Notes: generated by a model not told the origin, from the sequence alone. A stretch of DNA of 17,191 bases from Deltaproteobacteria bacterium (GCA_029857975.1 JAOUFX010000010.1:1-17191); one strand, 5' to 3'; shown: positions 1 through 7,612, counted from the first letter of the stretch. Program-made: numbers and translations.

Positions 1-188
1 GCGTCCTATTAAATTATATTATTGATACCTAAATTGAGCGATTTTTTTACACCACAGAGATCTCAGAGAATAATTTCATAGTTAAAAAACAAAATAAGCT
101 CAATATTTTCTCTGTGTTCTCAGGTAATCAATTCGTCAGATAGAAGATGGTGTTGTTTTCACTATTTTATCTTAATTCTTTAACTAAA

Positions 189-207
189 CCGCTGACATTG
201 TCAGCGG
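189..207 (+). repeat. IS200 left-end hairpin
   Basis: Perfect 8-bp stem CCGCTGAC/GTCAGCGG with a 3-base ATT loop, a few bases inside the left boundary. In the IS200/IS605 family such imperfectly placed subterminal hairpins are the recognition sites of TnpA on single-stranded DNA. A second G+C-rich stem, GTGGGG/CCCCAC, lies at 214-232. Confidence 0.8.
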
Positions 208-276
208 TGGGGCGTGGGGGCGGAGGCCCCACACCTTAAGTGAACCAGCATTGCTGGTGAGCCGAGCGTATGGTAA

Positions 277-308
277 AGTACCCCGTGCTTAACATCGAAG
301 GGGGTACT
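277..308 (+). promoter_or_regulatory. tnpA leader hairpin hiding the ribosome binding site
   Basis: AGTACCCC (277-284) pairs perfectly with GGGGTACT (301-308). The second arm contains most of the only Shine-Dalgarno sequence (AAGGGGG, 298-304), just upstream of the tnpA ATG at 310. IS200 elements are known to limit transposase translation with a stem-loop of this kind. An upstream hairpin ACCAGC/GCTGGT (244-258) may add to the structure. Confidence 0.75.
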
Positions 309-309
309 T

Positions 310-753
310 ATGGACGGATATGAAAAATCTTCTCATGCGGTGTATAGGTGTGAGTATCATTTCGTTTGGGTCGCCAAGTATCGATATCAGGTGTTGGTCC
401 AAGAGATCAAAAGTAGGCTCAAGGAGATTTTGGTCGAGCTCTGCGAATGGTTGGATGTGGGGATAATCGAAGGAGCCATAGCTTCTGATCATGTGCACAT
501 GTATTTGTCTGTTCCGCCGAAACATTCTCCCGCGAAGGTTATGCAGATATTGAAGGGGAAGAGTGCCGAATATTTACGGAAAGAATTTCCGGAGTTGGGC
601 AAGAGATATTGGGGGATGCACATCTGGGCCCGAGGGTACTTTGTGAGCACCGCAGGAGTAGATCGAGACGTGATCCGAAAATATATCAAAGAGCAACAAG
701 ACGACCAATTGAAAGAAGACCAACTTCGATTATGGAGAGACAACAGCGAATGA
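310..753 (+). CDS. tnpA: IS200/IS605 family transposase TnpA (Y1 HUH)
   Basis: The 147-residue protein has the typical length and layout of IS200 TnpA, which cuts and joins single-stranded DNA at the element's hairpin ends as a dimer. The HUH metal-binding motif is seen as His61-Val-His63, and the likely nucleophile is Tyr125 in RKYIKEQ; IS200-group enzymes carry the catalytic Tyr at about this position. The ATG at 310 follows a G-rich Shine-Dalgarno buried in a hairpin. No frameshift or truncation is seen. There is no partner tnpB or IscB gene. RAYT-type domesticated relatives are an alternative, but the flanking ends argue for an ordinary mobile element. Confidence 0.95.
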   Translation: MDGYEKSSHAVYRCEYHFVWVAKYRYQVLVQEIKSRLKEILVELCEWLDVGIIEGAIASDHVHMYLSVPPKHSPAKVMQILKGKSAEYLRKEFPELGKRYWGMHIWARGYFVSTAGVDRDVIRKYIKEQQDDQLKEDQLRLWRDNSE

Positions 754-787
754 CAATGTCAGGAGCTGTTGTCCCAAGCTTTTAAAG

Positions 788-806
788 CCACCGGCAAGGC
801 CGGTGG
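788..806 (+). repeat. IS200 right-end hairpin
   Basis: Perfect 8-bp stem CCACCGGC/GCCGGTGG with loop AAG, about 10 bases inside the right boundary. It differs in sequence from the left-end hairpin, as is common in IS200-type elements. Confidence 0.8.
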
Positions 807-874
807 TTATTTACTTTCCTCTGTGCCCTCTGTGGTAAATCGCCTTTTTTAGGTGATATTTTTTTCTCTATTTT

Positions 875-905
875 TTGAAGATTTTAGCCTTGTTTCTTTT
901 ATACT
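875..905 (+). promoter_or_regulatory. possible promoter for apgM
   Basis: A TATACT hexamer (900-905) lies about 50 bases before the apgM start in AT-rich sequence; TTGAAG (875-880) is a possible -35 box, but the 19-base spacer is long. Only the -10 box is convincing. Confidence 0.3.
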
Positions 906-955
906 ATAACTTCGGATAGGGATATTTAGCAAGGAATTCAAGGCAGGAGGAAAGC

Positions 956-2164
956 ATGGACCCCAACCTTTTAACCGGCTTGCTGATACCCGCCACTTCG
1001 AAGATCGTTTTTATCATTCTTGATGGCGTGGGCGGAATCCAGATGGAAGAGAAGGGTGGCACGGAGCTGCAGGTTGCCCGGAAACCCAATTTAGATCAAT
1101 TGGCAGAGGTTTCTTCGTGTGGACTCCTGGAACCCGTTTCTCCAGGGATCACTCCAGGGAGCGGGCCTTCCCATTTTGCTCTCTTCGGGTATGACCCTTT
1201 CCAGTTCAACATCGGGAGGGGAATTCTGGAGGCGACGGGTATTGATTTTCCTCTCACCGAAAGGGATGTAGTGGCCCGGATCAATTATGCTACGATTGAC
1301 AAGAACGGAAAAGTCATCGACCGCAGAGCCGGACGAATCTCCAATGAAACCAACGAAAGAATCTGCCGCAAGCTGCAAGGAAGTTTACGGCTAAGCCGGG
1401 AAGTGGAAGTGATCATTGAACCGGTCAAGGAGCACCGGGCCGTCCTGGTTCTGCGGGGGGAAGGATTAAGAGGGGAGATTGAGGATACGGATCCCGAGCG
1501 GGAGGGCATTTCTCCCCTGGAACCTAAAGCGTTGATTCCCGAGGCAGAGGGCACCGCAGATTTGGTGCGAGATTTTGTTGCTCAGAGTCGGAAAATCCTG
1601 GCGGATGAATCCAGGGCCAATATGGTCCTCCTCCGTGGTTTTGCCAAACATACCCGTTATCCTTCGATGAAAGAACGATACGGCCTGAATGCCCTGGCGA
1701 TCGCTGCTTATCCCATGTATCGGGGAATCAGCCGGTTGGTGGGGATGACGGTTCTTTCCTCCGTAAGTACCCTCGCGGATGAATTTAAGGCCCTGGCCGA
1801 TCATTTTGCCGCTTATGACTTCTTTTTCCTGCACATCAAACAGACCGATTCTCGGGGGGAAGACGGAAATTTTGATGGCAAAGTGGCAGTCATTGAAGAA
1901 GTGGACCGTTATCTCCCCCGGGTGCGGGCGCTCAACCCGGATGTTCTGGTGGTGACGGGGGATCACTCGACCCCTGCCAAGCTGCGCAGTCATAGTTGGC
2001 ATCCCTTGCCGATCATCCTGTATTCCCAATATTGCTTGGTTGATCCGGTGAAAAAGTTTGATGAAGTCAGTTGTATCGGCGGGGCGTTAGGCAAAATGCC
2101 TTCCGTACAGCTCATGCCTGTAGCGCTTGCTCATGCCCGAAGGTTGACGAAGTTCGGAGCGTAG
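956..2164 (+). CDS. apgM: 2,3-bisphosphoglycerate-independent phosphoglycerate mutase, archaeal type
   Basis: The 402-residue protein belongs to the ApgM (aPGAM) branch of the alkaline-phosphatase superfamily and interconverts 3- and 2-phosphoglycerate in glycolysis and gluconeogenesis in the cytosol. Visible signatures are the metal-binding Asp in ILDGVGG (Asp23), the PGSGPSH segment holding the likely phosphoryl-accepting Ser69, GYDP just after it, HIKQTDSRGED near residue 300, and the C-terminal TGDHSTP plus HSWHPLP metal ligands. Length is typical. AGGAGG lies seven bases before the ATG, which supports this start; the first ~15 residues are an unconserved-looking extension. pcm follows after a repeat-filled gap of 180 bases. 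Confidence 0.93.
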   Translation: MDPNLLTGLLIPATSKIVFIILDGVGGIQMEEKGGTELQVARKPNLDQLAEVSSCGLLEPVSPGITPGSGPSHFALFGYDPFQFNIGRGILEATGIDFPLTERDVVARINYATIDKNGKVIDRRAGRISNETNERICRKLQGSLRLSREVEVIIEPVKEHRAVLVLRGEGLRGEIEDTDPEREGISPLEPKALIPEAEGTADLVRDFVAQSRKILADESRANMVLLRGFAKHTRYPSMKERYGLNALAIAAYPMYRGISRLVGMTVLSSVSTLADEFKALADHFAAYDFFFLHIKQTDSRGEDGNFDGKVAVIEEVDRYLPRVRALNPDVLVVTGDHSTPAKLRSHSWHPLPIILYSQYCLVDPVKKFDEVSCIGGALGKMPSVQLMPVALAHARRLTKFGA

Positions 2165-2171
2165 GAATCTT

Positions 2172-2307
2172 AGCCACAGAGTCCACAGAGGGCACAGAGA
2201 ATAAAAATAAAATTTAAAGTCAAAACTTCAATTTATTTTGAAAGCATTTATTTTAATTTAGCTTTTAAATTATTTAATCGCCTTATTCTCTGTGATCTCT
2301 GTGGTGA
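2172..2307. repeat. CACAGAG-type repeat, copy B (divergent core)
   Basis: The unit begins with three CACAGAG-type blocks (CCACAGAGTCCACAGAGGGC) and ends with CTCTGTGATCTCTGTGG, so its ends are inverted repeats, as in copies A and D. The AT-rich interior shows no clear match to theirs. It fills the space between apgM and pcm and could form a long hairpin in a joint transcript. Confidence 0.65.
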
Positions 2308-2344
2308 AAAGTATTTGCTTTTAGATGAAAGAGGGAAGCGGTAG

Positions 2345-2992
2345 GTGCAGGATTTTCAAAAAGAACGGCTGGCCATGGTTGAAAAGCAACTGCGCAGGAG
2401 GGACGTCTATGACTCCCGTGTCCTGGGAGCCATGGCCAAGGTTTTCCGACAATCTTTTGTACCTGCCGATTATCAGGCCGCAGCCTATGAAGACCGGCCG
2501 CTTCCCATTGGAGAAGGCCAGACCATATCCCAGCCTTACATGGTCGCCGTCATGACCCAATCCTTGGATCTGAAGGGGAAAGAACGGGTTCTGGAGATTG
2601 GTACAGGTTCCGGGTATCAAACGGCCATTTTAGCAGAGCTTTCCCAGGTTGTTTTTACAGTGGAGAGGATCCCCACGCTTATCCAGAAAGCCCAAATGAC
2701 TTTGGAGGCGCTCGGCTACAGGAATATTTTTTTTCTCACCGGAGACGGGACGAAAGGGTGGCAGGAAGAGGCTCCTTTCGAAGGGATCATCGTTACTGCC
2801 GGAGCTCCCGAGATTCCCAAGACCCTTCTTTCCCAATTGGCGGAAGGGGGCAGGTTGGTCATCCCGGTAGGCCCGCGCTATACTCAGACCCTTTACAAAG
2901 TAACCCGCCAGGGAAGCCGCTTCCAAGAGGATGATATTACCGGGTGTGTATTTGTACCCCTTCTGGGAGATTACGGGTGGAAAGAGGAATGA
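2345..2992 (+). CDS. pcm: Protein-L-isoaspartate O-methyltransferase
   Basis: The 215-residue protein is a class I SAM methyltransferase of the PCMT family, which methylates L-isoaspartyl residues in aged proteins so that they can revert to aspartate. Seen in sequence: the substrate/active-site stretch GEGQTISQPYMVA (57-69) with Ser62, the SAM-binding motif I VLEIGTGSGYQTA (82-94), the GDGTKGW loop near residue 138 and the IIVTAGAPEIP motif near 150. Length matches the family. The start is a GTG preceded by GAGGGA eight bases upstream; an in-frame ATG at codon 11 would cut into the conserved N-terminal helix. It is cytosolic and probably cotranscribed with apgM. Confidence 0.95.
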   Translation: MQDFQKERLAMVEKQLRRRDVYDSRVLGAMAKVFRQSFVPADYQAAAYEDRPLPIGEGQTISQPYMVAVMTQSLDLKGKERVLEIGTGSGYQTAILAELSQVVFTVERIPTLIQKAQMTLEALGYRNIFFLTGDGTKGWQEEAPFEGIIVTAGAPEIPKTLLSQLAEGGRLVIPVGPRYTQTLYKVTRQGSRFQEDDITGCVFVPLLGDYGWKEE

Positions 2993-3013
2993 TTTTGAAT
3001 GGGGAACGGTGCA

Positions 3014-3065
3014 TGCGGAATTCGGAATAGAAAAAAAGAAATAATTCTGCAATCTGCATTCCGCA
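3014..3065. repeat. Small inverted repeat (TGCGGAAT stem)
   Basis: TGCGGAAT (3014-3021) and ATTCCGCA (3058-3065) are inverted around a 36-base AT-rich loop, with further partial repeats of the GGAAT/ATTCC motif inside. It lies just after the pcm stop. No T-run follows, so it is not a clear terminator. Confidence 0.5.
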
Positions 3066-3115
3066 ATGCGAAATTGAAGGGCTTTAAAAGTTAAGGCGGC
3101 AAGGCGAGTCGTTAA

Positions 3116-3143
3116 TTGACAGTTTTTCAGAGACTATGATAAT
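3116..3143 (+). promoter_or_regulatory. Sigma-70-type promoter of the 3189-6450 operon
   Basis: A perfect -35 box TTGACA (3116-3121), a 16-base spacer and GATAAT (3138-3143, five of six consensus bases) give a strong housekeeping promoter about 45 bases before the first start codon of the operon. Confidence 0.65.
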
Positions 3144-3188
3144 TTTGATACAGTTTTTTCCATCAGGAAAACAGAGGAGAGAAATTCA

Positions 3189-4199
3189 ATGAGGAAGGTT
3201 GGACTTGGGATTGCGGGAATTTTCTTGGCGATAGCGCTGTGGGTAACGTCAACCGCGGCAGCGGGTGGGAAGGACGTATTGGAAAGACTGCCCAGCGGTG
3301 TAATCAATTGGACCCAAGGGATCGTTACGGCCAAGGGAAGTGGAGCGCCACCGACGGGGATAACCGTGATTTCCCAAGCACGCCTGATGGCGGAGCGTGC
3401 CGCCAAGGCCGATGCCTTACGAAACCTGCTGGAAGCTGTGAAAGGCGTGCGGGTGGATTCTGAAACGACCGTGGAAAGCTTTACAACTAAAAATGATGTA
3501 GTGATGACCCGGGTTAGCGGCATTGTCAAAGGGGCCACCATAGTGGATAAGCGTTATTTGAGTGATGGAAGCGTAGAGGTTACCGTGGCTGTTTATCTTA
3601 CCGGTGAACTTTTAAAAGTTATGCTCGAGGAGTTACCGCCGCTGACTAAACCTTGGATGCCTGCCCCGACAATTCCGCCTGGCGAGAAGCCTTTACCGCC
3701 TCCTCCCCCAACTCCGCCACTCCCCAAGAAAAAAGTAACTCCGCCACCCGCAGTAGAAGAGAAAAAAGTAATTCCTCCCCCGGCAGTCGAAAAGAAAAGA
3801 CCTCCTGCGGCCCCCGAAGTTCAGGCCAAGATCGAGGAGAAATTGGATCTAAAAAAATTGGAGTATACCGGTTTAATCGTTGATGCCAGGCAATTGGGCC
3901 TGCGCCCGGCACTGATTCCTAAGATCCTCAATCAAAAAGGAGAACTGGTTTACAGCTCGCATAGTGTAGGGCAGCAGGAATTAATCAGGATGGGGTTGGT
4001 AGGGTATGCCAAAGATGTTGACGCGGCGTCCAAGAACCAAAGAGTTACCGCGGAACCCTGCATCGTTGCCGGGTTGAACGCCGCCGGAGAGAAAAAGACC
4101 GACGTCGTCATTTCCAACCGGGATGCTCAAATTGTCCTGACCACCGCACCCTACACGGGATACCTCAAGAACGGCCGAGTCATGATTGTTTACGACTGA
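3189..4199 (+). CDS. Exported LPP20-family protein of unknown function
   Basis: The 336-residue protein starts with a typical signal peptide (MRKV, hydrophobic core to about residue 20, cleavage likely after the TAAA stretch near 25). No lipobox Cys is seen, so it is probably periplasmic rather than lipid-anchored. Residues ~60-145 resemble the LPP20/FlgT-N-like domain: an Ala-rich helix (ARLMAERAAKADALRNLLEA) followed by a strand ending SVEVTVAVYL. Residues ~148-220 are a Pro/Lys-rich linker with two VEEKK/VEKK-type repeats. Residues ~225-336 form a second domain starting EYTGLIVDARQLGLRPAL and ending GRVMIVYD. The ATG follows GAGGAG at good distance. It heads an operon with the transglutaminase-like protein 20 bases downstream. 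The role is unknown; cell-envelope work is likely. Confidence 0.75.
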   Translation: MRKVGLGIAGIFLAIALWVTSTAAAGGKDVLERLPSGVINWTQGIVTAKGSGAPPTGITVISQARLMAERAAKADALRNLLEAVKGVRVDSETTVESFTTKNDVVMTRVSGIVKGATIVDKRYLSDGSVEVTVAVYLTGELLKVMLEELPPLTKPWMPAPTIPPGEKPLPPPPPTPPLPKKKVTPPPAVEEKKVIPPPAVEKKRPPAAPEVQAKIEEKLDLKKLEYTGLIVDARQLGLRPALIPKILNQKGELVYSSHSVGQQELIRMGLVGYAKDVDAASKNQRVTAEPCIVAGLNAAGEKKTDVVISNRDAQIVLTTAPYTGYLKNGRVMIVYD

Positions 4200-4219
4200 T
4201 TCCTTCGGGGTGAAAAGGG

Positions 4220-5443
4220 ATGAAAATTAAACTTTTACTGATCGGTTTTTCGATACTGGGGTGGATCTTTCTTAAAGGATGGCTAAGCCCGGCGTTCGCA
4301 GCCACCAAAATTCTCGCTGGAAAGCATACGATCATCTATGACATCGTCAACCCGCTGGGCGTTGAATTCCTTCCTGACTATGGCGACAGTTCCTACACCC
4401 AAAAAGTCCTTCAGGAAGATGAATTCAGCAAAAGAGTGATGATCGAGGTCAACCTCGGGCCTGTAAATTCAAAGGCCCCTTTTCCTCTCTCTCCCCAGCA
4501 ACTCTCCTGGAATATGAAATTCTTTTTAAATCCGGAAAAAGACATTCCGGTGCAGGAATGGAACATCGCCGCGGAGGCGAAAAAACTTACCCGGGAGGCT
4601 CAGACCGTCCACGAGGCTGTGTCCGCAATCTTCAACTGGATCGTGGACAACCATACCTATGATGCCGGGCGCAATACCCCCCAGGACGGAAGATCGGTTT
4701 TTTACAACAGGCGGGGGTCCTGTGTGGGGTACACCAACCTTTCTATCGCCATGCTGCGGAGTGTGGGAATTCCGGCAAGGTACGCCCATGGTTACCTGCC
4801 GCCGGGATATGACTGGGGGATTTCCAAGAAATATTGGGGGGTCCAAATCAGTGGCGGAGGGTACCACGGCTGGGTCGAAGTATACTACCCCGATCTTGGA
4901 TGGACTTTTTCAGATTTACTTCATTCGAAGAATTTTGTCGACCCTTTTCATGTCTTACGGTATATCGATGGGATCAACCTCAATCCGAGAAACAACAGGG
5001 GGGGAAGCCTGGATGTGGAAGAAGCCACAACTTTCACGATTTTCAAAGAAGAGAACACCACCCTGGCCTTAGACCAGCTTCCCAAGCCTCAGAAGGATAT
5101 TCTTGCCCGGCAATTCGGGAAACAGCAGTTCGGAACGATCTACGGATTGATCAAGGATGCTTCCGGGAAACCCATTCCCAAGGGCAGTGTAATCTTATGG
5201 GAAGGAATCCAGGGTAAGGTTATCCCTTTTGAAAAAGGCCTTTACGCTCTCTTAGGGCTGGAAGATGGAGCCTACCGCTTAACCATCAAGGTGGATGGAT
5301 ATGGAGAGGTGGAAAAAAACCTCCGGGCCATCAAGGGAGAGATAAAAAATATAGATATTGTCCTGCCTTCATCCGGATCATCTCCATCCCTCCCTCCTTC
5401 CAAGACGGTACCGAAATCCAAGGGCACGCCGAGGGCCAAGTAA
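4220..5443 (+). CDS. Exported transglutaminase-like protein with carboxypeptidase-regulatory-like domain
   Basis: The 407-residue protein has an N-terminal signal peptide ending near AFAA (residue ~28). The transglutaminase-like core (about residues 120-240) shows the full Cys-His-Asp triad: Cys168 in RRGSCVGY, His216 in YHGWVEVYYP and Asp232 in FSDLLHS. So it should act as a cysteine protease, amidase or cross-linking enzyme outside the cytoplasm; the substrate cannot be told. Residues ~308-388 (GTIYGLIKDASGKPIPKG...) look like a carboxypeptidase-regulatory-like beta-sandwich. The tail is Ser/Pro/Lys-rich. It lies 20 bases after the LPP20 gene, with GGGGTGA and AAGGG upstream of the ATG, and its TAA shares one base with the ATG of the next gene, suggesting translational coupling. 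Confidence 0.85.
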   Translation: MKIKLLLIGFSILGWIFLKGWLSPAFAATKILAGKHTIIYDIVNPLGVEFLPDYGDSSYTQKVLQEDEFSKRVMIEVNLGPVNSKAPFPLSPQQLSWNMKFFLNPEKDIPVQEWNIAAEAKKLTREAQTVHEAVSAIFNWIVDNHTYDAGRNTPQDGRSVFYNRRGSCVGYTNLSIAMLRSVGIPARYAHGYLPPGYDWGISKKYWGVQISGGGYHGWVEVYYPDLGWTFSDLLHSKNFVDPFHVLRYIDGINLNPRNNRGGSLDVEEATTFTIFKEENTTLALDQLPKPQKDILARQFGKQQFGTIYGLIKDASGKPIPKGSVILWEGIQGKVIPFEKGLYALLGLEDGAYRLTIKVDGYGEVEKNLRAIKGEIKNIDIVLPSSGSSPSLPPSKTVPKSKGTPRAK

Positions 5444-6450
5444 TGGGCAAGGGGAAGGCTTTTTCCCTGCTCTCCGGCGGTCTGGATAGCCTTCTCGCCA
5501 CCCGTCTGATCATGGACCAGGGAATCGAAGTCACAGGCCTTCATTTTATAACCCCTTTTTTCGGTTATAGCAAGAAAGGGCAGGAAGCCCGCTTTGAAGA
5601 AAGATGGATGCGCCTTTACGGGATTCAAGCGAGAATTATTGACGTCAGTGAAGAATATTTCCAGGTTCTGCGGCATCCCCGGTATGGGTACGGGAGAAAC
5701 TTCAATCCCTGCATCGACTGTAAGATTTTCCTTTTCTCCCAAGCCAAAGCCCTGTTGGAGGGAGAAAAAGCGGATTTTTTAGTCAGCGGGGAAGTTTTAG
5801 GGCAGCGCCCCATGTCCCAGCGCAGGGATACCTTACGGATTGTCGAACGGGATTCCGGGACGGAAGGAATGCTTCTCCGGCCCCTTTGTGCTAAAAACCT
5901 CAAGCCCACCCGCCCGGAGTTGGAAGGCCTGGTGGACCGAGAGAAACTTCTTGATCTCAGAGGGCGCAGCCGTAAACCGCAGATGAAGCTGGCTGAAGAA
6001 ATGGGTTTCCGCCATTATCCCTCGCCGGCTGGCGGATGCTTTCTTACCGACCCTGTCCTGGCCAGCCGCTTCAGAAAAATTTTCGATCAAAGCCCGGTCA
6101 TTACGACCGAGGAAATCCTTCTTCTTCAGGTAGGCAGGCATTTTCAATTGCCCGGAGGGGGTCGTCTGGTTGTGGGCAGGCGGGAAGAGGAGAACCAGAA
6201 ATTGATTAAACTCCGGCAGAAAGAGGATGTCCTGCTGAAAATCCAGGACATCCCCGGCCCGCTGGGATTGATTAGGGGTAAAAAGGAGAAAGATATATTA
6301 TCGCTGGCCGCTTCTATCGTTGCCCGCTATAGCAAGGCCAAGGAATGGAATGAAGTCAAAGTGCTCTTTGGCCAGGAGGTTGATAATCTTTCCGGAGGCC
6401 TCTTGGTAAAACCGGCTGAAGATGATCGGATCGCCTCCCTGAGGTTTTAA
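5443..6450 (+). CDS. PP-loop ATPase, MnmA/ThiI-like tRNA thiolation enzyme (specific role uncertain)
   Basis: The 335-residue protein opens with a PP-loop SGGLDS (residues 11-16), which binds and splits ATP to adenylate a base. Cys90 and Cys93 form a CxxC in NPCIDCK, and Cys199 sits in SPAGGCFLTDP, the layout of a thiolation enzyme that needs two active Cys. There is no THUMP domain, unlike ThiI, and the C-terminal ~100 residues (LPGGGRLVVGRREEEN...) look like an NFACT-R-type RNA-binding region. Homologues are often labelled 'tRNA (5-methylaminomethyl-2-thiouridylate)-methyltransferase', which I treat as a loose name. The start overlaps the previous stop (TAATG). A cytosolic RNA-modifying enzyme in an operon with two exported proteins is odd. 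Confidence 0.75.
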   Translation: MGKGKAFSLLSGGLDSLLATRLIMDQGIEVTGLHFITPFFGYSKKGQEARFEERWMRLYGIQARIIDVSEEYFQVLRHPRYGYGRNFNPCIDCKIFLFSQAKALLEGEKADFLVSGEVLGQRPMSQRRDTLRIVERDSGTEGMLLRPLCAKNLKPTRPELEGLVDREKLLDLRGRSRKPQMKLAEEMGFRHYPSPAGGCFLTDPVLASRFRKIFDQSPVITTEEILLLQVGRHFQLPGGGRLVVGRREEENQKLIKLRQKEDVLLKIQDIPGPLGLIRGKKEKDILSLAASIVARYSKAKEWNEVKVLFGQEVDNLSGGLLVKPAEDDRIASLRF

Positions 6451-6490
6451 ACTGACTCCTCCAAAATTTTTTATTTCCGGGTTCCCTTTT

Positions 6491-7495
6491 TTACGTAGGA
6501 TCAATATCGGATGGAGCAGGGGGTAGTTGTTCCAGTTGGCGCTGCAGGGATTGGGCCTTTTTCACCAGGTCACGGTGCTGGTCACTTTTCCTCCTCCCGG
6601 GAAATTCTTCCTGGATCTTCTGGCAAACCTTGCCGATCATTGCCCTGTAAATCTCCAAAAATTCCACTTTCCCGGCCAGGGATAGACACTTCTCGAAAAA
6701 ATTCAATGCTTGAAGTGGATCGAAGGCATAAAATTGTTCCATTCCCTGGCTCAAGTTGATCTTAAATTGAAGGCTTTCGTCCCCTGGACTTATTGGCAGG
6801 GCCTGGGAGAAGGTTTGTATCGCCTTTTTGTAGAAAGCACTCCGGAAATAGGATTCGCCGGCCAGGCGATAAGGTTGAGCCTCATCGGGGCCATATAGGG
6901 TGCGAAAAAGTTTTTTCAAAGCATCTTTTCCCATCACTTCCTGCAAGAGGTTCGTTTCTTCCAGGAAAAAACGGATAAGGAGACCGTTCTCCCTGTACTC
7001 GAAAAGGAGTTCTTTAAATTGGCGAAAGACATCTTTCGTTAAAACATCGATTTCTTCCATCCCTTCCTGAAAACTCTTTTCAGCCCGGGAAAGGATTCCT
7101 TGAAACTGGCGGACTAAGTTTTCCTGTTGGGGAGGATAATTTCCCTTCTCGATCAAGGCCCGATATTTCGGGCCGTAAATTTCGAGTTGATAAAGGTCTT
7201 CCCGTATCTTCATGGCCAAGTGAAAGATGGAACCGATGGTTAAGTCAAAAATCTGTTCTTTTTCGGAAATGATTGCAGAGTTACGGCGGTACAAAGCATG
7301 GGAAAGTTCCTTGAGGGCATAAAGGAGGCTTGGCCCCCGGTCGTCGACGAGTTTGGCCAAGTCGGTGAATTGGAGGGATCCCTGTTTATAGGTCTGGTAA
7401 TGCTGGCGAAAAGTCACCACCGCCAAGAGGAAGTGGCGAACGATTTCCATAATCTGCCGGTCACGTTCTTTCTGAATGAAGGCATAATCTTCCAT
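6491..7495 (-). CDS. Uncharacterised helical protein with TPR-like C-terminal part
   Basis: I do not recognise this 334-residue protein. It is predicted mostly alpha-helical and soluble, rich in Gln, Glu, Leu and Phe, with no signal peptide. The region after residue ~220 (ESYFRSAFYKKAIQTFSQAL, then DPLQALNFFEKCLSLAG) has the spacing of tetratricopeptide-like repeats, suggesting protein-protein contacts. The start is chosen at 7495 (MEDYAFIQKERD) because GAGGAG and GGCGG lie just upstream; an ATG at 7537 has no ribosome site and would lie upstream of the transcription start predicted from the promoter at 7521-7548. It is transcribed alone, convergent with the PP-loop gene 40 bases away. Confidence 0.75.
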   Translation of the reverse strand: MEDYAFIQKERDRQIMEIVRHFLLAVVTFRQHYQTYKQGSLQFTDLAKLVDDRGPSLLYALKELSHALYRRNSAIISEKEQIFDLTIGSIFHLAMKIREDLYQLEIYGPKYRALIEKGNYPPQQENLVRQFQGILSRAEKSFQEGMEEIDVLTKDVFRQFKELLFEYRENGLLIRFFLEETNLLQEVMGKDALKKLFRTLYGPDEAQPYRLAGESYFRSAFYKKAIQTFSQALPISPGDESLQFKINLSQGMEQFYAFDPLQALNFFEKCLSLAGKVEFLEIYRAMIGKVCQKIQEEFPGRRKSDQHRDLVKKAQSLQRQLEQLPPAPSDIDPT

Positions 7496-7520
7496 TCCGC
7501 CGTTTGCTCCTCGGCGCAAT

Positions 7521-7548
7521 TTTATATTGAAATGCAATGGAAAAGCAA
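7521..7548 (-). promoter_or_regulatory. Possible promoter of the 6491-7495 gene
   Basis: On the minus strand, TTGCTT (7543-7548), 16 bases, then TATAAA (7521-7526) stand about 26 bases before the chosen ATG. The -10 box has five of six consensus bases; the -35 box is weak. Confidence 0.4.
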
Positions 7549-7612
7549 GGGAATTATGAGGTCACCGGTGGTACTTTTCCCTTGATCTACGGAGATGAAA
7601 ATGGTATGTAAA

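Larger units (their letters stand above)
182..817 (+). mobile_element. IS200-type insertion sequence (IS200/IS605 family), complete
   Basis: The element is 636 bp, with one Y1 transposase gene, no tnpB, and subterminal hairpins at both ends instead of terminal inverted repeats, as expected of the IS200 group. The boundaries come from comparison with the uninterrupted repeat copies at 16398 and 7613. The 4-base string CTTT occurs at both junctions (178-181 and 814-817), so the exact ends are ambiguous within those four bases. There is no longer target duplication, which fits single-strand insertion by this family. The element is probably still functional: gene, leader hairpin and both ends are intact. 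Confidence 0.9.
27..854 (-). repeat. CACAGAG-type intergenic repeat, copy A, interrupted by IS200
   Basis: The two flanks of the insertion sequence, 27-181 and 818-854, join into a ~192-bp unit that matches the reverse complement of 16398-16595 with about a dozen differences plus one 9-bp length difference (my count by eye). The ends are imperfect inverted repeats: the left end begins ACCTAAATTGAGCGATT and the right end, read on the other strand, begins ACCTAAAAAAGGCGATT; both then reach ACCACAGAG. It looks like a short non-autonomous repeat rather than a gene. No coding potential is seen in it. Confidence 0.85.

Noticed and set aside
1466..2029. 187-codon minus-strand frame inside apgM
   Set aside because: It is the antisense shadow of a conserved gene; the sense frame carries all the phosphoglycerate mutase motifs.
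2172..2307. CRISPR array, suggested by repeated CACAGAG blocks in several spacers
   Set aside because: The blocks are 7-9 bases, irregularly spaced and not separated by unique equal-length spacers; there are no cas genes.
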